Assembly: GCA_019163175.1 (NCBI GenBank)
Contig: JAFLKN010000008.1
Coordinates: 1-64,000, forward strand
From: Prolixibacteraceae bacterium
Lineage (GTDB): Bacteria > Bacteroidota > Bacteroidia > Bacteroidales > Prolixibacteraceae
Direction: 5' to 3'
Length of the DNA stretch: 64,000 nt
The notes below the pieces were generated by a model. It searched no databases, was not told where the DNA came from, and saw only the letters and a program-made list of their open reading frames with translations. A program made the position numbers and the translations under genes. Below are positions 18,690 through 27,677 of the stretch, piece after piece; positions within the stretch are counted from its first letter, which is position 1, and each line of letters starts with the position of its first letter.

Positions 18690-19682
18690 TTATTTTGGTT
18701 CGTAAAGCATTAAATCGTCCAAAATATCGGCGATTTTCTGATATGGATATTTGTGAACGAGGAAAGAATGATTCGAATTTTTATCCGGATTCCAGATATT
18801 CGAACCATTTGCGTTGCAAACAAAAGTTCCGTTTCCAATCACATAAAAATAGTTTTCAGGATTTCGAACTGCACACAAAACAGCCGTGTGATCCCACGAA
18901 TTTCGATTTGAAGTTTTTTTGCCTTCGTAGTTCGACAAACAATATTCGTAAGCCCACTGAACCGGACTACCTTTTGTCCCCTGAGTAGCTACTTTGCTGC
19001 CTGTCATTATCTTGACTCCGATTTCAAAGCCACTAAAAAGAATTGCAGTCGGCCAATTTTGAAATACATATTCCGAAGCTTTCGGATGTTGATTCACATT
19101 AAATTCATTTCCTTCCAGAAATCCACCAGCCATAGCAACCCATTTTTTCACCTTTTTTGCCACGAGTTCTTTCCCTGAAAGCTTACTGAATTGATCAGGC
19201 CCAGATTTTAAAAGGGGTTCAAGGTTGGAAAGAAAGCCAACAGTTACAATTACCACACTCCCATCGGGCTGCGAGGAAAGCACTTTCCTGTATACTTCAG
19301 TAGCTGAAGGATAATCTTTGTTGGTTTTTAGTTTGGGGAGATATTTAACTGTCAATGAATCGTTCCAATGATTTGGGCAGGAGAATTTTGGCGCATCAGA
19401 TCCTGGAACGCCAATAGGAATATTTGGTTTCTGAAAATAACGGTTAAAAACTTCTAAAGTCGGAGCAATGTATGGATAACCATCACTGGCCATAGTTGCC
19501 AAAATTTCACATTCTCCCTTGGCCGCCAAAGCGTGAAGAATTGTAATCGCACCAACATCGTCAAAATCGGGCCCCATGTCGGTATCAAAAATGATTTTAA
19601 CCGGTGATTTCTGAGCCGAAGTAGTTTGATGAAAACCAAACAACAGATTAAGTGTAATTATGAGAAAAAATGAATGTTTCAT
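18690..19682 (-). CDS. Exported nucleoside hydrolase (IUNH family)
   Basis: 330 aa; signal peptide then KIIFDTDMGPDFDDVGAI. Confidence 0.88.
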   Translation of the reverse strand: MKHSFFLIITLNLLFGFHQTTSAQKSPVKIIFDTDMGPDFDDVGAITILHALAAKGECEILATMASDGYPYIAPTLEVFNRYFQKPNIPIGVPGSDAPKFSCPNHWNDSLTVKYLPKLKTNKDYPSATEVYRKVLSSQPDGSVVIVTVGFLSNLEPLLKSGPDQFSKLSGKELVAKKVKKWVAMAGGFLEGNEFNVNQHPKASEYVFQNWPTAILFSGFEIGVKIMTGSKVATQGTKGSPVQWAYEYCLSNYEGKKTSNRNSWDHTAVLCAVRNPENYFYVIGNGTFVCNANGSNIWNPDKNSNHSFLVHKYPYQKIADILDDLMLYEPK

Positions 19683-19689
19683 GTGTCAA

Positions 19690-19775
19690 CAATTAAGTCA
19701 TTAGGTTGTCATTAATAGTCATTTAGTTGTCTTTGTGGGTCCTCAATTGGCATTAAATGACAACTAATGACGCAA
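19690..19775. repeat. Intergenic imperfect direct/inverted repeats of GTCATT(T)AGTTGTC
   Basis: GTCATTAGGTTGTC, GTCATTTAGTTGTC and the inverse GACAACTAATGAC. Confidence 0.55.
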
Positions 19776-19778
19776 AGC

Positions 19779-21377
19779 TTATTTCTGAAATGAAAACTTA
19801 TAATTGTCACTAATTTTATCACCGGTTTTAAAGACAATAGCTTCATTGACATAGACTTTTGCGCCCTCTGATTCAGGTCTTTTTTCTCCTTTCACCACTA
19901 GCTTTATTGTATGTTTTCCCTCAGGGAGATTGGTTATGTGGTATATACTCATGTTATCGTGTTGCTGTTTCGAAAAGTAGAAATAACAGTCGATGGTTCG
20001 TTTCAACTCACCATCCACATAAACATCGGCTTTTCCACCATCTTTAAACCAGTTTCCGACAATTGAAACGCCGGTTCCTTCAAAGGTAAAACTAATCTCA
20101 TCGCCGGCAGTGCTGCTAAATTTCGATTTATTGTTGCCAAAAGTCTCCCATTTCCCCTTTATCTCCCAGCCTTCATTAGCAAAAACACTTACTTTTTTAT
20201 CAAATACCAACTTTGGGAAAGCCACCTCAAGCGCAAAAGGCTGAGGTTGCTGAACTTTAATTTTCAGATCACCGGAAGTCGATTCTCCACCATTCTCCAC
20301 AGCCAATTTCTGTGCATATTCCAATGTCTTATCCACCGCTTTGTTAAAAGAATAATCGGTATTTATAAATATGGAATCGCCCATTGCTTTTACTGCATTC
20401 TGCCAGGCAACATCCAAGCCGTTCAATCCTTTGATCACGCCCAAAACAGCCATTGCATTCGACGGATTACAGTCTGAATCCTGTCCGCAGCGGGTAGAAA
20501 CTTCCATGGTTTTAACCGGATCGCCCTCACCATAAAGCAGCCCCATAACGATGTAGGCACCATTCAATTTAGCATCAATATTAAAAGTGTCACCGGCTCC
20601 GCAAATCTGAACTTTCCCCCATTTAGCTTCCAACTCGGCCCATGCAGCACGCCAATCCGACGGATATTGTTGCTGAAGTAGTTTAACATCCTGTACCGCT
20701 TTGGCATAATCACTTTCAGCAGGAATCGAGAGCAGCGCCTTATCGATGATCTTAGGAATGTCATTTTCAAAATAGGCTTCAGCATACAAAGCAGCAACAA
20801 AAACACCACCGTAAACTCCATCTCCGTAATTCATGATGTGGCCAATCTTATCGGCAATTTTATTTGCAGTTTGTGGCATTCCGGGGCACATAAACCCAAT
20901 ATAATCAGCTTCGATCTGAAAATCAATATCATCAGTATGAAGGTTATAATCCGGATGACCCGATTGCGGAGGAAAGATGCTATCGAAATAGTTTTTGCGG
21001 GCCTGAACGTTGGCATGCCACAAATGATAACCCGCTTTGGCAAACAGCTCCTGAAATTTTTTAGCCGGTGCATCCATCCCGTAACGATCCATCGTCATCA
21101 GGAATGTTAGCTGAACGTAAATATCATCCTGCCAGATAGAGCCTTTCACATCCGAAGGAACCCATTTGATCGAATCTTCAAAGGTTTTACCTTGTGCCTT
21201 GAACTCAGTTGGAGCGCCATAAGTAACGCCAATCATTTTTCCGGCCCAGCCACCAGCAATTTTATCTTTCAGTGTTTCCTGCGAAATAGTTCGAAAATCA
21301 GCAGCTGGCTTGGGAGAACACGACACAATGACCAGTGCAATTGCTGGCAAAATCAGGTTTAATAAATACTTTTTCAT
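19779..21377 (-). CDS. Lipoprotein ADP-ribosylglycohydrolase-family protein with C-terminal beta-sandwich-like domain
   Basis: 532 aa; lipobox (LALVIVSCS-like, IALVIVSC); KIAGGWAGKMIGVTYGAPTEF and RCGQDSDCNPSNAMAVLG signatures; C-terminal FTFEGTGVSIVGNWFKDGGKADVYVDGE. Confidence 0.87.
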   Translation of the reverse strand: MKKYLLNLILPAIALVIVSCSPKPAADFRTISQETLKDKIAGGWAGKMIGVTYGAPTEFKAQGKTFEDSIKWVPSDVKGSIWQDDIYVQLTFLMTMDRYGMDAPAKKFQELFAKAGYHLWHANVQARKNYFDSIFPPQSGHPDYNLHTDDIDFQIEADYIGFMCPGMPQTANKIADKIGHIMNYGDGVYGGVFVAALYAEAYFENDIPKIIDKALLSIPAESDYAKAVQDVKLLQQQYPSDWRAAWAELEAKWGKVQICGAGDTFNIDAKLNGAYIVMGLLYGEGDPVKTMEVSTRCGQDSDCNPSNAMAVLGVIKGLNGLDVAWQNAVKAMGDSIFINTDYSFNKAVDKTLEYAQKLAVENGGESTSGDLKIKVQQPQPFALEVAFPKLVFDKKVSVFANEGWEIKGKWETFGNNKSKFSSTAGDEISFTFEGTGVSIVGNWFKDGGKADVYVDGELKRTIDCYFYFSKQQHDNMSIYHITNLPEGKHTIKLVVKGEKRPESEGAKVYVNEAIVFKTGDKISDNYKFSFQK

Positions 21378-21392
21378 GGTCTGTTTATTCGT

Positions 21393-22301
21393 TTAGTTTG
21401 AAATTTCTTTTCGGTATGGCACCGAGGATTGCGCTCCAATACGGGTTGCCGAAATGGATGCAGCCTTATTGGCAAAGGCAATCGATTCCTGAATAGTTTT
21501 TCCTTCGGAAAGGGCAACAGCTAATGCGCCGCTAAAAGTATCCCCAGCTGCAGTAGTGTCAACTGCCACAACTTTTGGAGCCTTAATTATTTCAGATTTG
21601 CCGCCATCCAATAAAAATGCTCCGGCAGCTCCCATAGTGATGATCACCAATTCAACTCCCTTTTCATGCAAGCATGTTGCAGCTTTCAACGCTGATTGTT
21701 CATCATTCACTTTAATTCCTGTCAAAAGTTCGGCTTCAGTTTCGTTGGGTGTAATTAAATATAGGTTTTGGAGTAATTTAACCGAAAGTTCGGCGGCTGG
21801 TGCGGGATTCAGAATCACCTTTTTCTGCTTCTGAGCTGCAATCTGTGCAATATATTCCACAGTTGGAACCGGAATTTCAAGCTGCATCAACACAAATTCC
21901 GATTCATTCAATTCTGTTAGCGCTTTATCAAAATCGTTCGGACTAAGCGTTCCGTTTGAGCCAGATGCAACCACAATCGAGTTTTCGCCCTTCTGATCAA
22001 CTGTAATCAAGGCTACTCCACTCGGATTTTCTGGATCGACAGCCACAAAATCGACATTGATTCCTTCGTTTTCGAGTTGCTGAATGGCCTGTTTACCAAA
22101 AATATCGTCGCCAATTTTGCCAACAAAAGTAACCAGCCCACCCAAACGAGCCGCGGCTACAGCCTGATTAGCGCCCTTACCACCCGCATTCATTAAAAAA
22201 CGTCCACCTAAAATGGTTTCGCCTGGTGCTGGAAAATGATGAGTTTTGATAACCATGTCGGTATTCGAACTGCCGACAACAAGTATTTTTTTCGGATTCA
22301 T
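21393..22301 (-). CDS. rbsK: Ribokinase
   Basis: 302 aa; GGKGANQAVAAARLGG and DTTAAGDTFSGALAVALSEG (PfkB family). Confidence 0.93.
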   Translation of the reverse strand: MNPKKILVVGSSNTDMVIKTHHFPAPGETILGGRFLMNAGGKGANQAVAAARLGGLVTFVGKIGDDIFGKQAIQQLENEGINVDFVAVDPENPSGVALITVDQKGENSIVVASGSNGTLSPNDFDKALTELNESEFVLMQLEIPVPTVEYIAQIAAQKQKKVILNPAPAAELSVKLLQNLYLITPNETEAELLTGIKVNDEQSALKAATCLHEKGVELVIITMGAAGAFLLDGGKSEIIKAPKVVAVDTTAAGDTFSGALAVALSEGKTIQESIAFANKAASISATRIGAQSSVPYRKEISN

Positions 22302-22430
22302 AGGAAGGTTAAGTTAGTGAACCAAATTTAACAGTTCTTTATTAAATTGATACCACTAACCTGTAATTTAAACCTTCATTCAACTGATTCAGGCAAAAAA
22401 CAAGAAAACACTAAAAATTACCAATTATTT

Positions 22431-23093
22431 TTAAGAAAGTAAGGACTTGATAATTTCTACCCAAAGCAAATAACCATCGCCCAAAAGATGAAGGCCGTCG
22501 TTGGAATATTTCGGGTTCATTTTTTCACTGTCGGTCAGTTTAAAACGTCTATACAAGTCAACGAACCCAACATTTTCTTTTATGCACCAATCTTTTAACT
22601 GAACATTTACCCAAATAACTTCCGCAGTTTTATTGGTATGACCTTTAAACAAGCCAAACATATCGCTCACCGGAAGAATACTTTGAATATAGACTTTTGT
22701 CTTGGGCGAATCCTTCCGGACCCTGTTGGCAATTTTGCAAATATTGCTGAAAACTGTGTCTTTTGAAACTCCACGTGAAAGATCGTTAATCCCGATCAGC
22801 AAAAACACTTTGGCAGGTTTCGAGCGGGTTACTTCACTCAACCTGAACAATACTCCTTCGGTTGTATCGCCACTGATACCACGATTTTTAACTCTGGGAT
22901 TTCCCAATAACTCGCACCACTCTCCCCCATCGGTAATGCTATTACCTAAAAAGATGATTTCGCCTTTGGTATCGGGCAATTTTTCAAACAAGGTTAAGCG
23001 CTGGTTGTAGTAAGTTCCAAACTTGTTGTCCTGACCAATTGAAATCAATGAGCAAAAAACAAATGCCAAAACAAAAAGGAAAGAAGTTTTCAT
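22431..23093 (-). CDS. Exported SGNH/GDSL-family hydrolase
   Basis: 220 aa; signal peptide; IIFLGNSITDGGEW, NRGISGDTTEGVL, LIGINDLSRG, DGLHLLGDGY. Confidence 0.9.
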   Translation of the reverse strand: MKTSFLFVLAFVFCSLISIGQDNKFGTYYNQRLTLFEKLPDTKGEIIFLGNSITDGGEWCELLGNPRVKNRGISGDTTEGVLFRLSEVTRSKPAKVFLLIGINDLSRGVSKDTVFSNICKIANRVRKDSPKTKVYIQSILPVSDMFGLFKGHTNKTAEVIWVNVQLKDWCIKENVGFVDLYRRFKLTDSEKMNPKYSNDGLHLLGDGYLLWVEIIKSLLS

Positions 23094-23132
23094 AAGTTGG
23101 TAATTTAAAAACTTAAAGATAACTTTTCGATA

Positions 23133-24380
23133 TTAATCTACTTGCCGGTCAGCAAATTTTGGCTTAAGGGTAATCAGCAAAAGGGCAATAGCCAAGGCAA
23201 CCGGAATGGCCAGCATCGCCAAATCTCGTCCCAAATTTCCTGAATCGGTTGATTTACCTAACAGATTGGTAATAAATGCACCAGCAAAAACGCCGGTCAT
23301 GTTCATCAATCCGTAGCCGGCAGCGCGGTGTTTGGGTGAAACAAATTGGCAAAGAATTGGCATATTGTTCGCATCGAACATGCCAAATCCAACACCAAAC
23401 AAAACGGCGCCACCAACAACCGTAAACAACGATTGTCCAAATCCCAGAAACAGCAACGAAGGCAAGGTCAGTGAAAGGCCGATTGCACCAGTGTAGATTC
23501 GTCCCCGAAGGTTTCGCATCACCCAGCGGTCAGCTAAAATTCCTCCTGAAATAACTCCAATAAACGACGAAACCGCTATGGTAATGGTTGCCATTGGTCC
23601 TGCCTTCGCCATTTCGATGCCTAAACTTCCGGAGAAAAGTGTTGGTAACCAGTTTTTAGTAGCCCAGCCGGGAAAACTTGGTGCTGCAAAATAAAATAGA
23701 ATGACCCAAAAACTTACTGTTCCCAACAGCATTCCAAGGCTGTTTTTAATCGAAGCAATTCCTCCGAGATTAGGTTTAGCAGGTGTTTCAGTTTGGTAGA
23801 CCGTTTTATTTTCTCTAAGGAATAAAATCAAAACAAAACTGTACATTATTCCGGCCAATCCGAAATAATGAAAGGCTTGCTGCCACGAAAAACTATCGGC
23901 CACCGTGGCACCAAATCCGCCCAAAGCCTGCCCCATGTAAAGTCCGGTCATGTGAATTCCGATGGCCAGCGAACGGGTTGGTCCGCGGTGATAATCGGCA
24001 ATAAGCGATAATGCAGCAGGAATATAAAGGGCTTCGCTTACTCCCATCAAAGCCCGCAAAGCATACAAATGATCGAAGTCGTGAACCAGCCCCATCGATA
24101 AAGTTACTGCCGACCAGACAGCAAGACTGCCCACAATCAGCCATTTGCGGTTCACCCGGTCAGCAATCAAGCCTGAAACCGGACTCATTAGTGCATAAAT
24201 CCAAAGAAAAACAGCCATAAGCCGCCCAAAATTCTCAGCAGTTTCCAGCTCTTTAATGTCGGCCATCATCGAAACTTTCATGGTCGAAAGCATCTGCCGA
24301 TCCATGTAATTTAGCAGGGCGACCATCCACAACAAGGCGACAACCAGCCAGGGATACCATTTTTTCTGTTGGATTTGCAT
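23133..24380 (-). CDS. MFS transporter (NanT-like by context)
   Basis: ORF 23133..24473, start moved to MQIQQKKWYPWLVVALLWMVALLNYMDRQML (24380), which removes overlap with the next gene. Confidence 0.9.
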   Translation of the reverse strand: MQIQQKKWYPWLVVALLWMVALLNYMDRQMLSTMKVSMMADIKELETAENFGRLMAVFLWIYALMSPVSGLIADRVNRKWLIVGSLAVWSAVTLSMGLVHDFDHLYALRALMGVSEALYIPAALSLIADYHRGPTRSLAIGIHMTGLYMGQALGGFGATVADSFSWQQAFHYFGLAGIMYSFVLILFLRENKTVYQTETPAKPNLGGIASIKNSLGMLLGTVSFWVILFYFAAPSFPGWATKNWLPTLFSGSLGIEMAKAGPMATITIAVSSFIGVISGGILADRWVMRNLRGRIYTGAIGLSLTLPSLLFLGFGQSLFTVVGGAVLFGVGFGMFDANNMPILCQFVSPKHRAAGYGLMNMTGVFAGAFITNLLGKSTDSGNLGRDLAMLAIPVALAIALLLITLKPKFADRQVD

Positions 24381-24406
24381 GAGTTTAATTGGTTTGATGA
24401 TTTGTT

Positions 24407-25573
24407 TTACAATTTCTCCAGTGTTTTCCAAATCTGGAATAACCCTCGTGGAACATGGAAACAGCCTTTCCATTTTCCGCCTTTTAAAGGAAGCAATACT
24501 TCGCCTCGACGGTTAAGGTAACCAAACCATTCGTCGTATTCCGGATCGGCAAAATGCGACCATGTATAATCGTGAACTTTTTCGAACCATTCCAGGCATT
24601 CCGGATTTCCGGTCAACGAATAGCCTTTAATTAAACTGATCAATGTTTCAACATGTACCCACCAAAGTTTCTGGTCCCATTCCAACTGTTGCGGCGGATA
24701 ACCTTTAATGTCGAGAAAATAAAAGATGCCGCCAAATTGTTCGTCCCAGCCGTATTTCAGGGTTCGGAGCATAATTTCAACGGCCTTTTCGGTCAACTCT
24801 GGGCGCTTTAGCCTGACAGACAAATCCATGATAAACCACATGGCCTCAATGGTGTGTCCCGGATTCAGCAAACGTCCTTCAAACGAATCGGAAAAACTTC
24901 CGTCGGGATTAACATTTTCCATGATCATCCCGGTTTTGTGATCGTAGAAAACCTCCAAAACCTCATTAATGCATGTGTTTATGGTTTCCTCAACCAGTTC
25001 TTTCGGGAGCAAATGCTCAATTTCGAGCGACAGGTTACACAAAATCATGGGTAAAGAAAAGCCTTTCAGCGGGCGGGTTTCCAGAACCGCTTTGCTAAAC
25101 CGTCCTTTTGGATTGGTGCTTCTCTTCAGAATGTTATCGAAACTTTTCTTGGCGATTGCAGCATATTCTTCTTTTCCAGTCGCCTGATACAACTGGCCAA
25201 AAGCCATGGTGGCAAAGCAATCCGAGAAAATATTGTAAGGTTCAATCAGCGGTTTTCCTTCGCGGGTGAGCGAAAAATACCAGTTCAGTTCACCATCGTG
25301 ACCGAATTTTTGAAGAAACTCTGCGCCGTGCAAAGCCATTTCAAGCCATTCAGGCCGTTGCTCTACTTTGTTGTAAAGTGTTGCAAACATCCAGACTTCG
25401 CGTCCCTGTAACCAAATAAATTTATCGGTATCGAATACATTTCCCTGTCGGTCGAGGCAAGTAAAATATCCGCCAAACTGCTCGTCTTTTGAATGTTTTT
25501 CCCAGAAAGGAACCACTTTTTTGAGCAACTCGTTTTTATATTGTTCTGCTAATTTTTTAAAATCTTTTTCCAT
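24407..25573 (-). CDS. N-acylglucosamine 2-epimerase (AGE family)
   Basis: 388 aa; GGYFTCLDRQGNVFDTDKFIWLQGREVWMFATLYN, NPGHTIEAMWFIMD, WDQKLWWVHVETL. Confidence 0.93.
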   Translation of the reverse strand: MEKDFKKLAEQYKNELLKKVVPFWEKHSKDEQFGGYFTCLDRQGNVFDTDKFIWLQGREVWMFATLYNKVEQRPEWLEMALHGAEFLQKFGHDGELNWYFSLTREGKPLIEPYNIFSDCFATMAFGQLYQATGKEEYAAIAKKSFDNILKRSTNPKGRFSKAVLETRPLKGFSLPMILCNLSLEIEHLLPKELVEETINTCINEVLEVFYDHKTGMIMENVNPDGSFSDSFEGRLLNPGHTIEAMWFIMDLSVRLKRPELTEKAVEIMLRTLKYGWDEQFGGIFYFLDIKGYPPQQLEWDQKLWWVHVETLISLIKGYSLTGNPECLEWFEKVHDYTWSHFADPEYDEWFGYLNRRGEVLLPLKGGKWKGCFHVPRGLFQIWKTLEKL

Positions 25574-25578
25574 TGTTT

Positions 25579-26802
25579 TTACTTTTCAAACTGAATATCA
25601 AAACCTATCACTTTCGAGGTACGGATTCCCGGTCGAACTTCTCCTGAAGGAATTACGATTGTTCCATTCCATGAAAAAGCGGTAGTGGTCACTGGCGACT
25701 CTCCTATTATTTGGTCAATCTTTTCCCAACTTTTCAAAAGTGTATTGAAAGCCAGTATGTCTTTTGAAAATCCTGGATGATTGGTTAACATGGCATCCTT
25801 TTCATTCCAAAGCTTTTGTTTTTCTTCTCCTGAGACTTTTTCAAGAGCAGCATTCATTCGTTCTGTCCGGTTAAAGAAAATACCCGGATCGCCGCCAAAC
25901 AATACAATGTGATGTGAACCTACAGCAATACCTGTTCCTGCTGAAAATCCAAGAGGTTTTCCATCTGAAATAATATCACTTTCGAGGCTCCATTTCTGGA
26001 TAGAAGGCGTGTACTTCCAGACGCTGCTCAAAAAAGTGGAAACTTCGGAAGTTTTGTTCCGGCCACCAAGCACATAAATACAGGCTTCGGTGCTGTCGTT
26101 CTGACTCACGACTACAGCGTGCGAAAGCGCTACCGGAAGCTCAGGTAAAATCCGCCATCCCTTTTCCGGCTGATTCAGATCGAATGAATAAAAGGCAGAG
26201 GTTGCACCTTCCGAAGTCAGTCCTCCGGCCACAAAAATTGTAGAATCAATTCGGGCTGCACCGGCAGACGAGGTTGCAACAGGCAGTCCTGCCAAACTCT
26301 TCCGTTTGACATTTCCATCCCGAAAGGAGAATAGGAAAACATCGTTTACCGGGCTATCAAAATCTTCGCCGCCAATGCTTATCAAGCCTTGTTCTACGGT
26401 GACACAAGCCGGATAGGCCATTGCAAAAGGCAATCTTTCGGAAGACTGTTTCCACAAATAGTTGCCTGACTCAGTTTTCTCCATCAGGAAAATTTCATCG
26501 TGGTATTTCTTTTTACCACCTTTCCAGGGCAACTCATTTTCGAAATTGGCGCCACCGGCCACCAATGCAAAGTTGCCATGCGCTCCGGCTATTGGTCCGG
26601 CCAAACCGGGCTGAACAGAATCACCTAAAGCAGGCATCAAAGCCGGAAACTCTACGTTTTTCAGAATTAGTTTTTCCGGAGAAGTTGAAACACAAGCATT
26701 TTGAGAAACAGCAACCATTGCGAATAAGATGAGCAACAAATTAGATTTTCGAGAAAAACTGCTGCATATCGAGGGACTTGACATCTTCTGCGAATTTTTC
26801 AT
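25579..26802 (-). CDS. Cyclically permuted mutarotase / Kelch-type NanM-like protein
   Basis: ORF to 26859; start tentative (MKNSQKM at 26802, still overlapping nanA). Kelch-type repeats FVAGGLTSEGATSAFYSFD, YVLGGRNKTSEVSTFLSSVWKY. Confidence 0.82.
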   Translation of the reverse strand: MKNSQKMSSPSICSSFSRKSNLLLILFAMVAVSQNACVSTSPEKLILKNVEFPALMPALGDSVQPGLAGPIAGAHGNFALVAGGANFENELPWKGGKKKYHDEIFLMEKTESGNYLWKQSSERLPFAMAYPACVTVEQGLISIGGEDFDSPVNDVFLFSFRDGNVKRKSLAGLPVATSSAGAARIDSTIFVAGGLTSEGATSAFYSFDLNQPEKGWRILPELPVALSHAVVVSQNDSTEACIYVLGGRNKTSEVSTFLSSVWKYTPSIQKWSLESDIISDGKPLGFSAGTGIAVGSHHIVLFGGDPGIFFNRTERMNAALEKVSGEEKQKLWNEKDAMLTNHPGFSKDILAFNTLLKSWEKIDQIIGESPVTTTAFSWNGTIVIPSGEVRPGIRTSKVIGFDIQFEK

Positions 26803-27658
26803 AGTTTTCGACCCACATATTTTTAACCGGTAAACGGAATTGTCCCATATCGAGACCAATGTATTTCATGTACGCTTTTCCGGTTGCAATTCCACCGTAC
26901 TTACCGAGCAACCGAATCATATCAATGGATTGTTGCTGCAATACACGGGCAGTAGCCAAATCGCCTTTATCAAAAGCCTCAATCAGCTGATAATAAAGCG
27001 GAGCAGCGTAATTAAAAGTACTTCCAACTGCACTGCGTGATCCAAGGACCAGCGCTGAAAGCATGTTCTCATCACGACCCCACATCATTTCAAATTTACC
27101 ATCCATAAAATGAATACAGCTTAGGAAATCCATAAAATCTTCGTGCGTGAATTTGATCCCGACCAGATTAGGAATGATTGGTGCAGCTTCCTGCAGAAAA
27201 TCGTACATACTCAAATAACAACCACTCAAAACCGGAATGTGATAAAAATAAACCGGAGTTTGTGGAACAGCTTCGGCTACCAAAGCACAAAATTCAGCCA
27301 ATTGTTTTGCCCCTGCAGGTTTAAAATAGTAAGGGGCCAGCAAAGCAATGGCATCTACTCCATTTTCGGCTGAATGCTGCGCATTTTCAATACATTCCTT
27401 GTAAGAAGTTCCACCAACCAGACTAATAACCTTAACTGTTTTTTCCGCTTTCGAACAGGCAGTCCATGCTTCTACCGTTTTCATTTTTTCCTTTTGTGTC
27501 AGCGAAACGCCTTCACCGGTTGAGCCGTTGATAAATGCTCCAACCACTTTATTTTTTTTCAGAAAATCGTAATAACCACTAATCTGATCATATAATACTT
27601 CCCCTTTTGCATCCATTGGTGTAAAGGGTGCTGCAATTAATCCTTCAAACTTGTTCAT
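26741..27658 (-). CDS. nanA: N-acetylneuraminate lyase
   Basis: Start moved to MNKFEGLIAAPFTPMD (27658); GSTGEGVSLTQKEK, PVYFYHIP, Schiff-base Lys context LVGIKFTHEDF. Confidence 0.93.
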   Translation of the reverse strand: MNKFEGLIAAPFTPMDAKGEVLYDQISGYYDFLKKNKVVGAFINGSTGEGVSLTQKEKMKTVEAWTACSKAEKTVKVISLVGGTSYKECIENAQHSAENGVDAIALLAPYYFKPAGAKQLAEFCALVAEAVPQTPVYFYHIPVLSGCYLSMYDFLQEAAPIIPNLVGIKFTHEDFMDFLSCIHFMDGKFEMMWGRDENMLSALVLGSRSAVGSTFNYAAPLYYQLIEAFDKGDLATARVLQQQSIDMIRLLGKYGGIATGKAYMKYIGLDMGQFRLPVKNMWVENYEKFAEDVKSLDMQQFFSKI

Positions 27659-27677
27659 AGTGCAAATATTTAATTCG

